Of a stretch of 64,000 bases of DNA, positions 55,282 through 64,000 are shown one piece after another. Numbering within the stretch: position 1 is the first letter of the stretch; each line of letters begins with the position of its first letter. Source of the stretch: Carnobacterium viridans (GTDB taxonomy: Bacteria > Bacillota > Bacilli > Lactobacillales > Carnobacteriaceae); contig NZ_FNJW01000008.1 of the NCBI RefSeq assembly GCF_900102725.1, forward strand, positions 1,302,001 to 1,366,000. Direction: 5' to 3'. The position numbers were made by a program, and so were the translations under genes. The notes under the pieces were generated by a model. The model worked only from the letters and a program-made list of their open reading frames with translations. It made no database searches and had not been told where the DNA came from.

Positions 55282-56121
55282 ATGAGACAGAATGACGAAG
55301 AAACGCTCAATGATTTATATAATCTGATCCTCAATCCCGCGACTCGTGAATGGGAACGGTCAGCACTATCTTCGACCAAAAATGCCTTAGAAGAGGGTGC
55401 AACTATTGACGACCAGCTTTCAAAGCTTGAAGCTAAATTACGCCCGCTAGCATTAAGAAACAACTTAACGCCTGACGTGACAGATTTTTATAACAGCATA
55501 ACTGGAAATGCTAGTGCCGACGCTCAATTTGATTTTACAAAACACTCCATTGATGATCTGACTTACCAAGATTCTGCGGTATTTGCAGGGGGCTGTTTCT
55601 GGTGTATGGTAGAACCTTTTGAAACCAAAAATGGAATCATTTCTGTCTTATCGGGTTACACTGGAGGGCATATGGATCATCCCACTTACGACCAAGTGAG
55701 CGGCCAGTACACAGGGCATGTCGAAGCAGTTGAGATTATTTTTGATACGCGGATCATACACTATGAAGAACTGGTAGAACTTTATTGGCAGCTGACAGAT
55801 CCAACAGACGCGTTTGGTCAATTTCAAGACCGCGGCAGTCAATACCGTCCGATTATTTTTGTTCGAAATGAAGAACAACGAAAGATTACTGAAAAGTCAA
55901 AACAACGATTAATAGAATCCGGAAAATACAAGCGTCCAATCGTTACATTAATTGAGCCAACGTCTGTATTTTGGCCAGCAGAAAACTTCCACCAGCAATT
56001 TTATAAGAAAAATCGAAAGAGATACAAAAGAATTGAGCGTTCCCGTCAACAGTTTTTGGCTTACCAACGTTTGCAAGGTAAAATCCGGAAAGAACTTAAT
56101 CATTTTACACGAAAACCTTAA
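55282..56121 (+). CDS. msrA: Peptide methionine sulfoxide reductase MsrA with N-terminal extension
   Basis: About 279 residues from the ATG at 55282 (AAGGAGG upstream). The catalytic GGCFWCM lies at about residue 98, much later than in most MsrA, because about 90 helical residues precede it ([19 protein letters not shown] and following). The domain continues with [29 protein letters not shown], shortened, then [10 protein letters not shown]. The extension resembles lactic acid bacterial MsrA forms and may be structural. It reduces methionine-S-sulfoxide in proteins. Confidence 0.92.
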   Translation: MRQNDEETLNDLYNLILNPATREWERSALSSTKNALEEGATIDDQLSKLEAKLRPLALRNNLTPDVTDFYNSITGNASADAQFDFTKHSIDDLTYQDSAVFAGGCFWCMVEPFETKNGIISVLSGYTGGHMDHPTYDQVSGQYTGHVEAVEIIFDTRIIHYEELVELYWQLTDPTDAFGQFQDRGSQYRPIIFVRNEEQRKITEKSKQRLIESGKYKRPIVTLIEPTSVFWPAENFHQQFYKKNRKRYKRIERSRQQFLAYQRLQGKIRKELNHFTRKP

Positions 56122-56136
56122 TGAACTGTGCCATGC

Positions 56137-56180
56137 TAGCTATTCTTCTCTACCATATTGAATAGCTATTTTATTTTTCT
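56137..56180 (+). terminator. Terminator after msrA
   Basis: TAGCTATTC (56137-56145) pairs with GAATAGCTA (56160-56168), followed by TTTTATTTTTC. Confidence 0.8.
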
Positions 56181-56319
56181 TCGTTCCTTGTTTTAAAAAT
56201 GAAGAATGATTAGAACGTCATTTATCTTTTCATTGAATTGATTTTGTTTAAAAATTCACAAAAATAGTTTACCATAAAGAGAAACCTTTATATTTTTATA
56301 AGAGAAAGAGGAAATTACT

Positions 56320-56913
56320 GTGTTGGAAACAATTTTAAGTTTATACGTTACATTAATGTCAGTCATTTTTGCAGGTGTTGCCAATATGGCTTTTTGTAAA
56401 TACCCTACCTATCAACGTTTAAATATCCCCATGGATGCAGGTAGATTATTATCGGACGGAAAGCGATTATTTGGTCAAAACAAAACTTGGAAAGGCTTTA
56501 TTGGCATGATTCTTTTTGGCGGACTATCTCAGATCGTCTGGGGGCTCATTTTAAAAACTATTCCCTCTCTTGAATCGCTGAATCTATTCTACGACGTCTA
56601 TGCAAATTCTATACTAACGAATCTTTGGATTGGACTTTTATTAGGACTAGCCTATATTGTTTTTGAATTACCGAATAGTTTTATGAAACGCCGTTTAGAA
56701 ATCATGCCAGGCAAACCAGCAAATAATCAATGGAAATGGTTCTTTATTTTTATTGACCAAGCAGATTCATTGCTGGGGTGTGCTTTAATCGTAGCAGTTC
56801 TGGTTCCCATAAGTTGGACTCAATTTTTCGGCTTCATCATTTTAGGAGCAGGTACTCATATTGTGATCAATCAGTTATTGTATTTTTTAAAATTAAGAAA
56901 AAATCCATTCTAA
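56320..56913 (+). CDS. CDP-archaeol synthase-like (CarS/DUF46) cytidylyltransferase
   Basis: A 197-residue membrane protein with about five transmembrane segments. The motifs PMDAGRLLSDGKRLFGQNKTWKGFIG, cited as DGKRLFGQNKTWKGF, then NSFMKRRLEIMPG and FIFIDQADSLLG match the CarS/DUF46 family, which in archaea transfers CMP to unsaturated archaetidic acid and is related to CdsA. The GTG start follows AAGAGG. It is first in an operon that also encodes CDP-alcohol transferase, decarboxylase and UbiA homologues. I infer it activates a phosphatidic-acid-like lipid, perhaps one with isoprenoid chains. Confidence 0.8.
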   Translation: MLETILSLYVTLMSVIFAGVANMAFCKYPTYQRLNIPMDAGRLLSDGKRLFGQNKTWKGFIGMILFGGLSQIVWGLILKTIPSLESLNLFYDVYANSILTNLWIGLLLGLAYIVFELPNSFMKRRLEIMPGKPANNQWKWFFIFIDQADSLLGCALIVAVLVPISWTQFFGFIILGAGTHIVINQLLYFLKLRKNPF

Positions 56914-56945
56914 TTATTTTAGATGTACAAAGAGGTGTATAGACA

Positions 56946-59468
56946 ATCTATTGGACTTTAATAGAAACTGCAGAAAAAAATCCGCGGTATGGCGGTAAAA
57001 TAAACGCGTTAATCGATTTGTCTCAATTAGGCCTTCAGGTACCTAAAGGCTATTTCATTTCAGAAGATAAGCTCACTTCACTATGGATGGAAGCAATCCC
57101 AGAACTAGTAAGATTAGAAGCAACGGATCAACCTAGCCTACCAACTTATGAAACGATTGTTCAACGTCTGGACCAGCTGAGTTTTCCAATGAAATTATAT
57201 AGGGAAATAAATGATCTTATGCTTCCTAATAAAACGTATATCGTACGTAGCAGCGGTCTAATGGAAGACCACGCGTCTACTTCTTTTGCTGGACAGTATG
57301 ACACGATTGCAAATTGTACAACAATTGATGACATTATTGCTGCATTAAAACAGTGTATCGCCTCTCTTTTTAAGCCCGCTAGTTTAAATTATTGGCAGAC
57401 ACAACAATTGGATATTCAAAATCTAAGAATGTCTGTCATTATTCAAGAACAAATTTCAGCAGTTTCCAGTGGTATTGCGTTTACACTCAATCCTTTGACA
57501 AATAATGATCGCCAGTTAACGCTTGAAGTAGTAGAAGGCGCAGGAGAACAGCTTGTTAGCGGGTTGGTTACCCCTGAACAATTGACGATCGACTGGTTTT
57601 CAACGATTGGACCAATAAATGTCTCCCAAATTTTATCTTCAGACCAGTTGAAGCAACTTCAAGAACAATTGCTTTTGATTGCAACCTTTTATGGCTATCC
57701 TGTCGATGTAGAGTTTTGCTTCAGCAAAGATTCCTTATTTTTCTTGCAAGCTCGTCCGATTACAACCATCCGTCGAAAAATCAATGAAGGCAATTGGACC
57801 ACTACGAATTTTCGTGATGGCGGTGTCGCTGCGCAGCCTTGTCCAGGATTGATGTGGAGTTTATACCGCGAATCATGGCAAACAACGTTAGAAAAATTTC
57901 TGATTCAAAATAAGTTATACGATTCAACAAACATCAAGCAGCTTTCCATCAATCATTTTGCAAGACCTTATTGGAATATTGGTGTTGTCAAAGAAGCCAT
58001 GTCACGAATACCTGGCTACATTGAACGCGAATTTGACGATGAGCTTGGCGTTTATAAAAATTATCAAGGAGACGGCTACAAAAGCAAGCTGACAGTTAAG
58101 ACAATCAGCCATTTACTAACTGTGGCGACTCGCATCACTAAAACGACTCAGCAGCAGCGTCAAACGGCAGCACAGCAACACAAACAACTATTAGAGACTT
58201 ATCAATCAATCGATAAAAAAATCCAATCGCTGTCTTCCATAACAGATCAGCAAGACATTGAAATGTTATGGGAGTCCGTCATCAATGATGCTTATTTGCA
58301 AAGTGAACAGACTTATTTTTGGCAAGTCTATGTCAACACGGTACAGCTTTCCATGAAAAAAACGGCATTATTGAAAAAATTGCCATTAGAGACCTTTTTC
58401 CAGCTCATCTCAAAACTAGGAGAAGTCTCACATGTCCAACCGCTACGTGATTTGTATGAAATCGTTGAAATCATCGTTACAAACGAAAAATTTAAGCAGG
58501 AATGGCTGATAAACAGTCCAGTAGACATCAATACGCTGCTAACCAAACAGCCCCATCGTCTAGATGCGCAGCGGATTAAAGTTTTTCAAGCAACATTTGG
58601 CTATCATTCAAATCGTGAATTGAATTTATTGGTGCCAAGTTATAGCGAAGACCAACAGCTCGTTGTTGATCTGTTAAAAGACTACGTGGATCATCCAGAG
58701 AAACTCACGACTGCTAAACGTTCCTTCTCGCAAACGCTGACAGATGAGCAACTGGGGAAACTGATTGAACCCTATGTCACTAAATGGCAACGTACCAAAG
58801 TAATCAAGGATATCAAAATGCTACGCGAATTATTGTGGTGGCGTGAGGAGTTTAAAGATGTATCGACTCGTTTTTATCATTTGATTCGTCAAATCACTTT
58901 GAAATTAGGTGAAAGGTATTCCCAACTAGGGTATATTGATCAAACAGAAGACCTCTTCTATCTTGAAAAAGAAACGATACACTCTTTTATTACTAACCAA
59001 CTTTCTCAAGAAAGTCTTCAAAAATCCGTACAAGACAATCGTATGTACTGTCAGGCTTATCGCCACTTTGTTCCTCCAGGAGATTTAATGGAGACAAGTA
59101 TTTCCCCAGAGATGGAAAATCTTTTGGTAGATACTCCATCCAGTTTATCTGGAATCGGTGCTAACGATGGAATTGTTTCTGGAAAAGTAAGAATCCTTCT
59201 AGACCCTAAAGACATCCATCAGTTGCAAGCTGGCGAAATCTTGGTGACTCGTTTTACAGATACAGGTTGGAGTCACGCTTTTGGTTCCATTGAGGGTCTG
59301 ATTACAGAAACTGGCGGTGTTTTATGCCATGCCTCAATTGTTGCCAGAGAATTCGGGATTCCAACGATCGTCTGTACAGCACACGCTACTGAAAACTTAA
59401 AAACAGGTATGACCGTTACAATGAATGGAACAACGGGTGATATTACAATTCAAAAAGGTGGATGCTAA
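56946..59468 (+). CDS. PEP synthase/rifampicin phosphotransferase-like enzyme, start uncertain
   Basis: At least 816 residues. An ATP-grasp-like domain (YIVRSSGLMEDHAST; QARPIT), a long middle part, and a C-terminal phosphohistidine domain (TETGGVLCHASIVAREFGIP, the His 46 residues from the end) give the domain order of rifampicin phosphotransferase and PEP synthase. The GGK nucleotide motif (RYGGKINALIDL) lies upstream of the first usual start, TTG 57018, which has no ribosome binding site. GAGGTG at 56932-56937 is correctly spaced from an ATC at 56946, so a rare start codon or a frameshift is likely. It follows the CarS-like gene by 32 bp. Confidence 0.75.
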   Translation: MYWTLIETAEKNPRYGGKINALIDLSQLGLQVPKGYFISEDKLTSLWMEAIPELVRLEATDQPSLPTYETIVQRLDQLSFPMKLYREINDLMLPNKTYIVRSSGLMEDHASTSFAGQYDTIANCTTIDDIIAALKQCIASLFKPASLNYWQTQQLDIQNLRMSVIIQEQISAVSSGIAFTLNPLTNNDRQLTLEVVEGAGEQLVSGLVTPEQLTIDWFSTIGPINVSQILSSDQLKQLQEQLLLIATFYGYPVDVEFCFSKDSLFFLQARPITTIRRKINEGNWTTTNFRDGGVAAQPCPGLMWSLYRESWQTTLEKFLIQNKLYDSTNIKQLSINHFARPYWNIGVVKEAMSRIPGYIEREFDDELGVYKNYQGDGYKSKLTVKTISHLLTVATRITKTTQQQRQTAAQQHKQLLETYQSIDKKIQSLSSITDQQDIEMLWESVINDAYLQSEQTYFWQVYVNTVQLSMKKTALLKKLPLETFFQLISKLGEVSHVQPLRDLYEIVEIIVTNEKFKQEWLINSPVDINTLLTKQPHRLDAQRIKVFQATFGYHSNRELNLLVPSYSEDQQLVVDLLKDYVDHPEKLTTAKRSFSQTLTDEQLGKLIEPYVTKWQRTKVIKDIKMLRELLWWREEFKDVSTRFYHLIRQITLKLGERYSQLGYIDQTEDLFYLEKETIHSFITNQLSQESLQKSVQDNRMYCQAYRHFVPPGDLMETSISPEMENLLVDTPSSLSGIGANDGIVSGKVRILLDPKDIHQLQAGEILVTRFTDTGWSHAFGSIEGLITETGGVLCHASIVAREFGIPTIVCTAHATENLKTGMTVTMNGTTGDITIQKGGC

Positions 59469-59470
59469 AA

Positions 59471-60079
59471 ATGTTTATTGGAGAATATGGAAAGTTTGTC
59501 TATTTAACCTATTTTGGGACAGCCCTGTCGTTAGTAGCGATGCATTTTATCATTCAAGGTGAAATGATCTGGGCGATGAGCTGCTTTATTGTGAGCGGAC
59601 TTTGTGATTTATTTGATGGCATGGTTGCGCGTTCTTTTGAAAGAACAAAAGCGCAAGAACAATTTGGTGTGGAGATCGATACCCTTTGCGATATGATCAG
59701 TTTTGCGGCATTGCCCGCAGTTTTATTGATCGCACAAGGCCGGTTTCCTTTAATGAACATTTTTTTAGCTATTATTTATGTCATCGCTGCAGTTACAAGA
59801 CTGGCTTATTTCAATCGTGAAACGAAAGAAAATTTAGCAGAAAGAGCTACTTATTTCCGGGGAGTTCCGGTTACCTATGGTGCACTTGTTTTTCCGGTCG
59901 GTTATTTGGTAAGTGAATGGTTAATAAGTGGCAGTTTTCAATCTGTTCTTCTACTGCTTGCTCCTATAATGGCTTTTCTATTCATCTGGGACATTAAGAT
60001 TCCTAAACCCAATCGTGTAATGTACCTCTTTTTCCTAGGATTAGCGCTTGTAACGTTGTTCGGATTATGGAGATTGTAG
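59471..60079 (+). CDS. CDP-alcohol phosphatidyltransferase, PssA-like
   Basis: About 202 residues, several transmembrane helices. The full CDP-alcohol motif D-G-x2-A-R-x8-G-x3-D-x3-D is present (FDGMVAR, then GVEIDTLCD). The position beside a Psd-like gene suggests serine as acceptor, giving a phosphatidylserine-like lipid, the bacterial counterpart of archaetidylserine synthase. ATG 59471 is chosen because AGGTGG (59456-59461) directly abuts an earlier in-frame ATG at 59462. Confidence 0.82.
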   Translation: MFIGEYGKFVYLTYFGTALSLVAMHFIIQGEMIWAMSCFIVSGLCDLFDGMVARSFERTKAQEQFGVEIDTLCDMISFAALPAVLLIAQGRFPLMNIFLAIIYVIAAVTRLAYFNRETKENLAERATYFRGVPVTYGALVFPVGYLVSEWLISGSFQSVLLLLAPIMAFLFIWDIKIPKPNRVMYLFFLGLALVTLFGLWRL

Positions 60080-60080
60080 T

Positions 60081-60947
60081 ATGCCAAAAGTCTATCAACG
60101 TGAAACGAAATCGATTACTGAACCTAAGGAATATCAAGCAGCATGGTTAAAACGATTGTATTTAACAAAGTGGGGAAACATTTTGCTTTTCGTAGTCACT
60201 TCCCCATTGTTTTCAATCATGTGGACAGCTATTGACCATACCCGATTTTCTAAAAATAAAGTTGCTCAGTTCACCAAAGAGTACGGTATCAACATAAACG
60301 ATTACGAGTCTGCAAACTATAGATCTTTTGCAGCATTCTTTATCCGAAAATTAAAAGCGGCTAACATTCACGTAAGTCCGTCTAATCGCGTTTGCGCTGT
60401 TGCGCAAGCGAAACTATTAACTGTTCCCATTCATAGTGATCAGACCTTTACCGTCAAAGGACAGAACTATCGTTTAGAAGATATCCTTCAAGACCGTTCT
60501 TCAGCTGATTATTACGAGGGTGGCACACTATTTATTTACCGATTAGCAGTCGATGATTACCATCGTTATCTGGCTAGTGAAACAGGCTCGGTTATTCATC
60601 GTCGCAAAATCCACGGAAAATTACATACAGTCAGAGAAATCGCCCAACAACACTTTCAATTATTCAAAGAAAATAAAAGAGAATATTGTCTACTTGAAAC
60701 AAAGAATTTAGGGATGATCATGCAGATGGAAGTTGGAGCGCTTTTGGTTGGAAAGATTTATAATCAACCATTCGATAGTTATCAGCGAGGTAAAGAAAAA
60801 GGCTGGTTTAGCCTAGGTGGGTCCACTATACTGGTGGCTTATCCAAAGGGAACAGTAACCGTTGATCAAGATATTGATTATTATTCTAATCTAAATATAG
60901 AAACTCAAGTCAACATAGGGGAAGGAATTGGTCTGAAAACATGCTAA
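60081..60947 (+). CDS. Divergent phosphatidylserine decarboxylase-like protein
   Basis: A 288-residue Psd homologue. The self-cleavage GGST (SLGGSTILV), which yields the pyruvoyl cofactor, is intact near residue 253. Two residues of the processing triad appear changed: the usual PADG Asp is PSNR (VSPSNRV), and the second His of YHRxH is replaced (DDYHRYLAS). An N-terminal hydrophobic helix (LLFVVTSPLFSIMW) anchors it. It starts two bases after the PssA-like gene and overlaps UbiA by seven. It may decarboxylate an unusual lipid, or process differently, or have lost activity. Confidence 0.75.
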   Translation: MPKVYQRETKSITEPKEYQAAWLKRLYLTKWGNILLFVVTSPLFSIMWTAIDHTRFSKNKVAQFTKEYGININDYESANYRSFAAFFIRKLKAANIHVSPSNRVCAVAQAKLLTVPIHSDQTFTVKGQNYRLEDILQDRSSADYYEGGTLFIYRLAVDDYHRYLASETGSVIHRRKIHGKLHTVREIAQQHFQLFKENKREYCLLETKNLGMIMQMEVGALLVGKIYNQPFDSYQRGKEKGWFSLGGSTILVAYPKGTVTVDQDIDYYSNLNIETQVNIGEGIGLKTC

Positions 60948-61846
60948 AGAGATTATTAACTTACTATAAAGAAATGTACCCACTGATTCCGCGATTCCTA
61001 TTAGCAATCATCTACTTTTTTGAAATCTACTTTATCTTACTCCTCAACGTAGGAAAGTCAGATTTTTCAATAGGAATACAAGAATGGACCGGAGTTTGGA
61101 CAATATTCACATTTTTGATGGCGCTTAGGATCGCAGATGATTTTAAAGACTACGAACACGATCAACGACTATTTCCTGATCGAGCACTGCCTTCTGGTAG
61201 AGTTAAGAAACGTGATTTAGCTATTGCTTTAGCTGTCATGGTCACGATCACTGTTGTGCTCAATGTCATCTTTATGAATAATATAGGCTGGTTTCTCTTT
61301 TTATTCATCTATGGAACCTTGATGTCGCTGTGGTTTTTCAGCAAAGCTAAAATTCAAAAATCATTACCTTTAGCACTTGTTACCCATAATCCTGTGATGA
61401 TGGTCATGAATATCTATATCATCACATTCGTTTGTTACAAATATCAATTGCCATTGCTATCCCTACCTACTGTTTTGCTGGCATTTACGATGTATTTCCC
61501 AAGCTTGATATGGGAAATCAGCCGTAAAATAAGAGCACCCAAAGACGAGACAGAATATGTGACATATTCCCAACTCTTCACTTATCAAAAAGCCACACGT
61601 TTCGTTCAAGTGCTGACGATTATTGATATTTTAACGAATTTTATTTTATTATGGAATATTTCAAAAATCGGCGTCGTTGTTCTATTGGCAAATGTCATCT
61701 GGATGACGATTCAATTTCAACAATTCATTCATGATCCGACACGTTTCAGTATCAAAAATCGAGTAGAACGTTATACCTACATTACGGAAACAACGATGGT
61801 TCTTTCGGTTGCCGCACATCTATTGTTACAGGGGTTTGTCCGATGA
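60941..61846 (+). CDS. UbiA-family prenyltransferase
   Basis: A 301-residue membrane protein with about eight hydrophobic helices. The first Asp-rich motif is RIADDFKDYEHD and is followed by DRALPSGRV; the second is in ISRKIRAPKDETEY. This is the UbiA layout for Mg-dependent transfer of a polyprenyl chain. In archaea a UbiA enzyme makes digeranylgeranylglyceryl phosphate, the substrate chain leading to CarS; menaquinone or haem synthesis genes are absent here. It overlaps psd by seven and the next gene by four bases. Confidence 0.82.
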   Translation: MLKRLLTYYKEMYPLIPRFLLAIIYFFEIYFILLLNVGKSDFSIGIQEWTGVWTIFTFLMALRIADDFKDYEHDQRLFPDRALPSGRVKKRDLAIALAVMVTITVVLNVIFMNNIGWFLFLFIYGTLMSLWFFSKAKIQKSLPLALVTHNPVMMVMNIYIITFVCYKYQLPLLSLPTVLLAFTMYFPSLIWEISRKIRAPKDETEYVTYSQLFTYQKATRFVQVLTIIDILTNFILLWNISKIGVVVLLANVIWMTIQFQQFIHDPTRFSIKNRVERYTYITETTMVLSVAAHLLLQGFVR

Positions 61847-64000
61847 AACAACTCACTAACTTTCACCGTCGATCAGTAGGTTCAAAAGCAGCTAATTTGC
61901 ATCTCATGAAAGAGCAGGGTCTCGTTGTTCCTCCTTTTTCCGTTTTTTCATTTGATCTTTTTGATCAAACAGATGTACTTACTTTCTTGCAGGAACAGCA
62001 AGAAGCATACCATACAGGAAACGATACATTGAATGCATTAAGTCAACGATTACAACAGGAACTTAAGGCGAAATTTTTGCAAGAAGATTTTACAGCTATC
62101 CATGATTTTAGCAGACACGCATCTGGCAAGCATACCTACTCTGTGCGATCTTCAGCAAACGTTGAAGATGATGCCTCTGCCTCATTTGCTGGACAATTTT
62201 CTACGCGTTTGTTTGTTGAAGTAGATGACTTAGTTGAGGCTGTAGAGGAAACTCTTTTGTCGTTGTACCAGCCCTCTGCATTGAGTTACTACTTTGAAAA
62301 TGGCATCTCGTTAGAAGCAGTTAAATTATACGTCATTCTTCAAGACATGATTTCAGGAGATTTATCTGGGGTCTATTTTACCGCGAATCCTCAAGGGTTA
62401 TTGAACGAACAGTTAATTGTTGTCGGCGTTGGCGTTGGTAGCGGGATCGTTGAAGATAAAGTAGATACAACGATGGTTACGATCCATTCGGATGATCAAT
62501 TGTCTTACTTTGAAACTTCTGGTACTTCTCCAATCTTAACAGAAAAACAACAAGTCGAGTTAGAAGATATGGCGGAGAAAGTAACGGACATCTTTGGTCC
62601 GCGAATGGATATTGAATTTACTTTTTTGAATGACCAACTGTACGTTTTACAGGCACGTCCTATTACAAAATTGCCTGCAGAACCGGTCACCATTTTAGAT
62701 AATAGCAATATCGTGGAAAGTTATCCCGGAACAACGACTCCTTTGACATTCAGTTTCATTCAAGAAGCTTATGGGAGTATTTTTAGAGGTTTGGCCAAGC
62801 GTATGCTGAAAAATGATACACAGACACTTCAATCATTTGAGCCTACTTTTCAAAATATGATTGCTCAAGTAAACAGCCGTGTATACTATCAAATCAATAA
62901 TTGGTACAAATTACTTCATCTTCTGCCCTTTTCTAAGCAGATCATCCCTATTTGGCAAGATATGTTAGGTGTTCAAGCCACCGATATCTCTGCAATTACA
63001 GTAAAAATCAGTCGCTCAACTCGACTGAAAATCATGGGACGCATCATTAAGAGTTTCATCCAAGCGCCTCGTTCAATGAAACAACTCGATTCGGATTTTG
63101 AAGCGATTTCTGAACATTTCAATCAAACGTATACGCGAGAGGCTTCATTTGAAGAACTTCATCAATTATTTGAGCAGATCAAACGACAAGTATTGGAACA
63201 ATGGGATGTCACTTTGATCAATGATCTCTATGCGTTTGTTTATACTGGGCTGTTAAAAAAAGTCTGTCCGCCTGAAGAAGTTCAAGAGGCAATAGCCGGG
63301 ATAGAACAAATTGAAAGTATGAAACCAGTGTTTGAACTGAATAAAATCATTTATGCCATTCAGGAAGAACAACATAGCGACTATCGAAAAATAATTGAAA
63401 GCATTTCTTCGGAACTTGCAGCTGATTTTATTGAGACAGATTTGCATCCAATCACACAAGATATCCGACAGTTCATTCAACAATTTGGAGATCGAGCTCC
63501 AGAAGAATTAAAATTAGAGACGGCAACCTTTCGTAGTCATCCTTTTTCATTAATTCAACTGATCCAACAGCAATTGGAATTGCCGCAAACAGCTATACGT
63601 ACTGACTCTAAAGCAACGATAACAAACAAATCACGAAGTCCATTGGTGAATGGGCTGAAAAAACGCGCTATGACAGGGATCAAATACAGAGAAAGTTCTC
63701 GCTTGAATCGTACGCGCATTTATGGAATGATGCGACTCATCTTTATCACTATGGGCGAGCAGTTGGTAAAAGAAAATCGTCTTGAGCAATCAGAAGATGT
63801 ATTTTATTTAACGATGGCTGAATTATTCGATTTGGCTAGCCATAGAGATCTTTCAAATATGCAAACAGAGATACAAAAACGGAAACATAAACGGTCTGTA
63901 GATCAGAAATTACCTGCATTCAGCCGGCTGATCTATGCTGGAAGTATTTTCGAAAAATATCCACAAACGATCAATCAGCAGCAGATCGTCTCGACCAGCC
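61843..64000 (+). CDS. Second PEP synthase/rifampicin phosphotransferase-like enzyme, cut by window edge
   Basis: 719 complete codons are present and the frame is open at the edge. N-terminal RRSVGSKAANLHLM (the Lys of the GSK/GGK motif) and YSVRSSANVEDDASAS with ATP-binding Arg, then VLQARPIT closing the ATP-grasp domain; the middle region follows, and the C-terminal phosphohistidine domain would lie beyond 64000. The ATG overlaps the UbiA stop (ATGA). It is about as long as, but clearly different from, the first such enzyme in the operon. Substrate unknown; transfer of the beta-phosphate of ATP to a small or lipid-linked alcohol is plausible. Confidence 0.85.
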   Translation, partial: MKQLTNFHRRSVGSKAANLHLMKEQGLVVPPFSVFSFDLFDQTDVLTFLQEQQEAYHTGNDTLNALSQRLQQELKAKFLQEDFTAIHDFSRHASGKHTYSVRSSANVEDDASASFAGQFSTRLFVEVDDLVEAVEETLLSLYQPSALSYYFENGISLEAVKLYVILQDMISGDLSGVYFTANPQGLLNEQLIVVGVGVGSGIVEDKVDTTMVTIHSDDQLSYFETSGTSPILTEKQQVELEDMAEKVTDIFGPRMDIEFTFLNDQLYVLQARPITKLPAEPVTILDNSNIVESYPGTTTPLTFSFIQEAYGSIFRGLAKRMLKNDTQTLQSFEPTFQNMIAQVNSRVYYQINNWYKLLHLLPFSKQIIPIWQDMLGVQATDISAITVKISRSTRLKIMGRIIKSFIQAPRSMKQLDSDFEAISEHFNQTYTREASFEELHQLFEQIKRQVLEQWDVTLINDLYAFVYTGLLKKVCPPEEVQEAIAGIEQIESMKPVFELNKIIYAIQEEQHSDYRKIIESISSELAADFIETDLHPITQDIRQFIQQFGDRAPEELKLETATFRSHPFSLIQLIQQQLELPQTAIRTDSKATITNKSRSPLVNGLKKRAMTGIKYRESSRLNRTRIYGMMRLIFITMGEQLVKENRLEQSEDVFYLTMAELFDLASHRDLSNMQTEIQKRKHKRSVDQKLPAFSRLIYAGSIFEKYPQTINQQQIVSTS

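Overview
The window is low-G+C Firmicute DNA. I infer a lactic acid bacterium of the Carnobacteriaceae (Carnobacterium-like). The reasons are strong AAGGAGG-type ribosome binding sites, frequent TTG starts, intrinsic terminators after most operons, a class Ib ribonucleotide reductase operon with nrdI, an N5-(carboxyethyl)ornithine synthase otherwise best known from Lactococcus, cre-like sites, and a flavin-dependent NADH peroxidase close to the enterococcal enzyme. No rRNA, tRNA, CRISPR array or intact insertion sequence was seen.

Layout. 1-4.6 kb: a sugar kinase (ROK) with a cut-off partner, a DeoR regulator coupled to a degenerate M24 peptidase, and a HEAT-repeat protein. 4.7-10 kb: a TetR-controlled ABC exporter, ceo, an imperfect repeat and a large hairpin, and an aldo/keto reductase. 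10.3-15 kb: nrdI-nrdE-nrdF-nrdF behind two NrdR boxes; the first NrdF lacks one metal ligand. 15-17.8 kb: GNAT/MarR and NADH peroxidase. 18-26.5 kb: two divergent aromatic amino-acid operons (aroE-aroK-aroQ-tyrA, and a BacA/PheA-like gene followed by DAHP synthase-aroB-aroA-aroC-chorismate mutase). The second has a leader with a small Tyr/Phe-rich peptide, alternative hairpins and a terminator. 26.5-28.3 kb: an internally deleted nth copy, a miniature RIC-type protein with an FNR-type site, a decayed PH-domain gene and a cupin. 28.4-32 kb: FetAB and a P1B-4 metal ATPase, the latter behind a NiCo/czcD-type riboswitch. 32-36.6 kb: a beta-glucoside gene pair with a divergent RpiR regulator, and gap. 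36.6-45.8 kb: a GH114 lipoprotein, a glutathionyl-hydroquinone reductase-like enzyme, two HxlR-controlled redox loci, and a WYL-regulated stress-type operon. 46-55 kb: two Gfo/Idh/MocA dehydrogenases with an RpiR regulator, mntH, an MFS operon, a nucleoid-associated protein, and nth lacking two Fe-S cysteines. 55.2-64 kb: msrA, then a tightly packed operon running off the end.

The last operon is the best candidate for an undescribed system. It holds a CDP-archaeol-synthase-like (CarS/DUF46) protein, a PEP-synthase/rifampicin-phosphotransferase-like enzyme, a CDP-alcohol phosphatidyltransferase, a divergent phosphatidylserine-decarboxylase-like protein, a UbiA-type prenyltransferase and a second PEP-synthase-like enzyme. 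The four lipid-type families are those used by archaea to build ether phospholipids, here in one bacterial operon with two phosphotransfer enzymes. I infer a pathway for an unusual, possibly isoprenoid-derived, lipid. The aromatic leader, the paired NrdFs and the metal-efflux riboswitch are the next most interesting elements.
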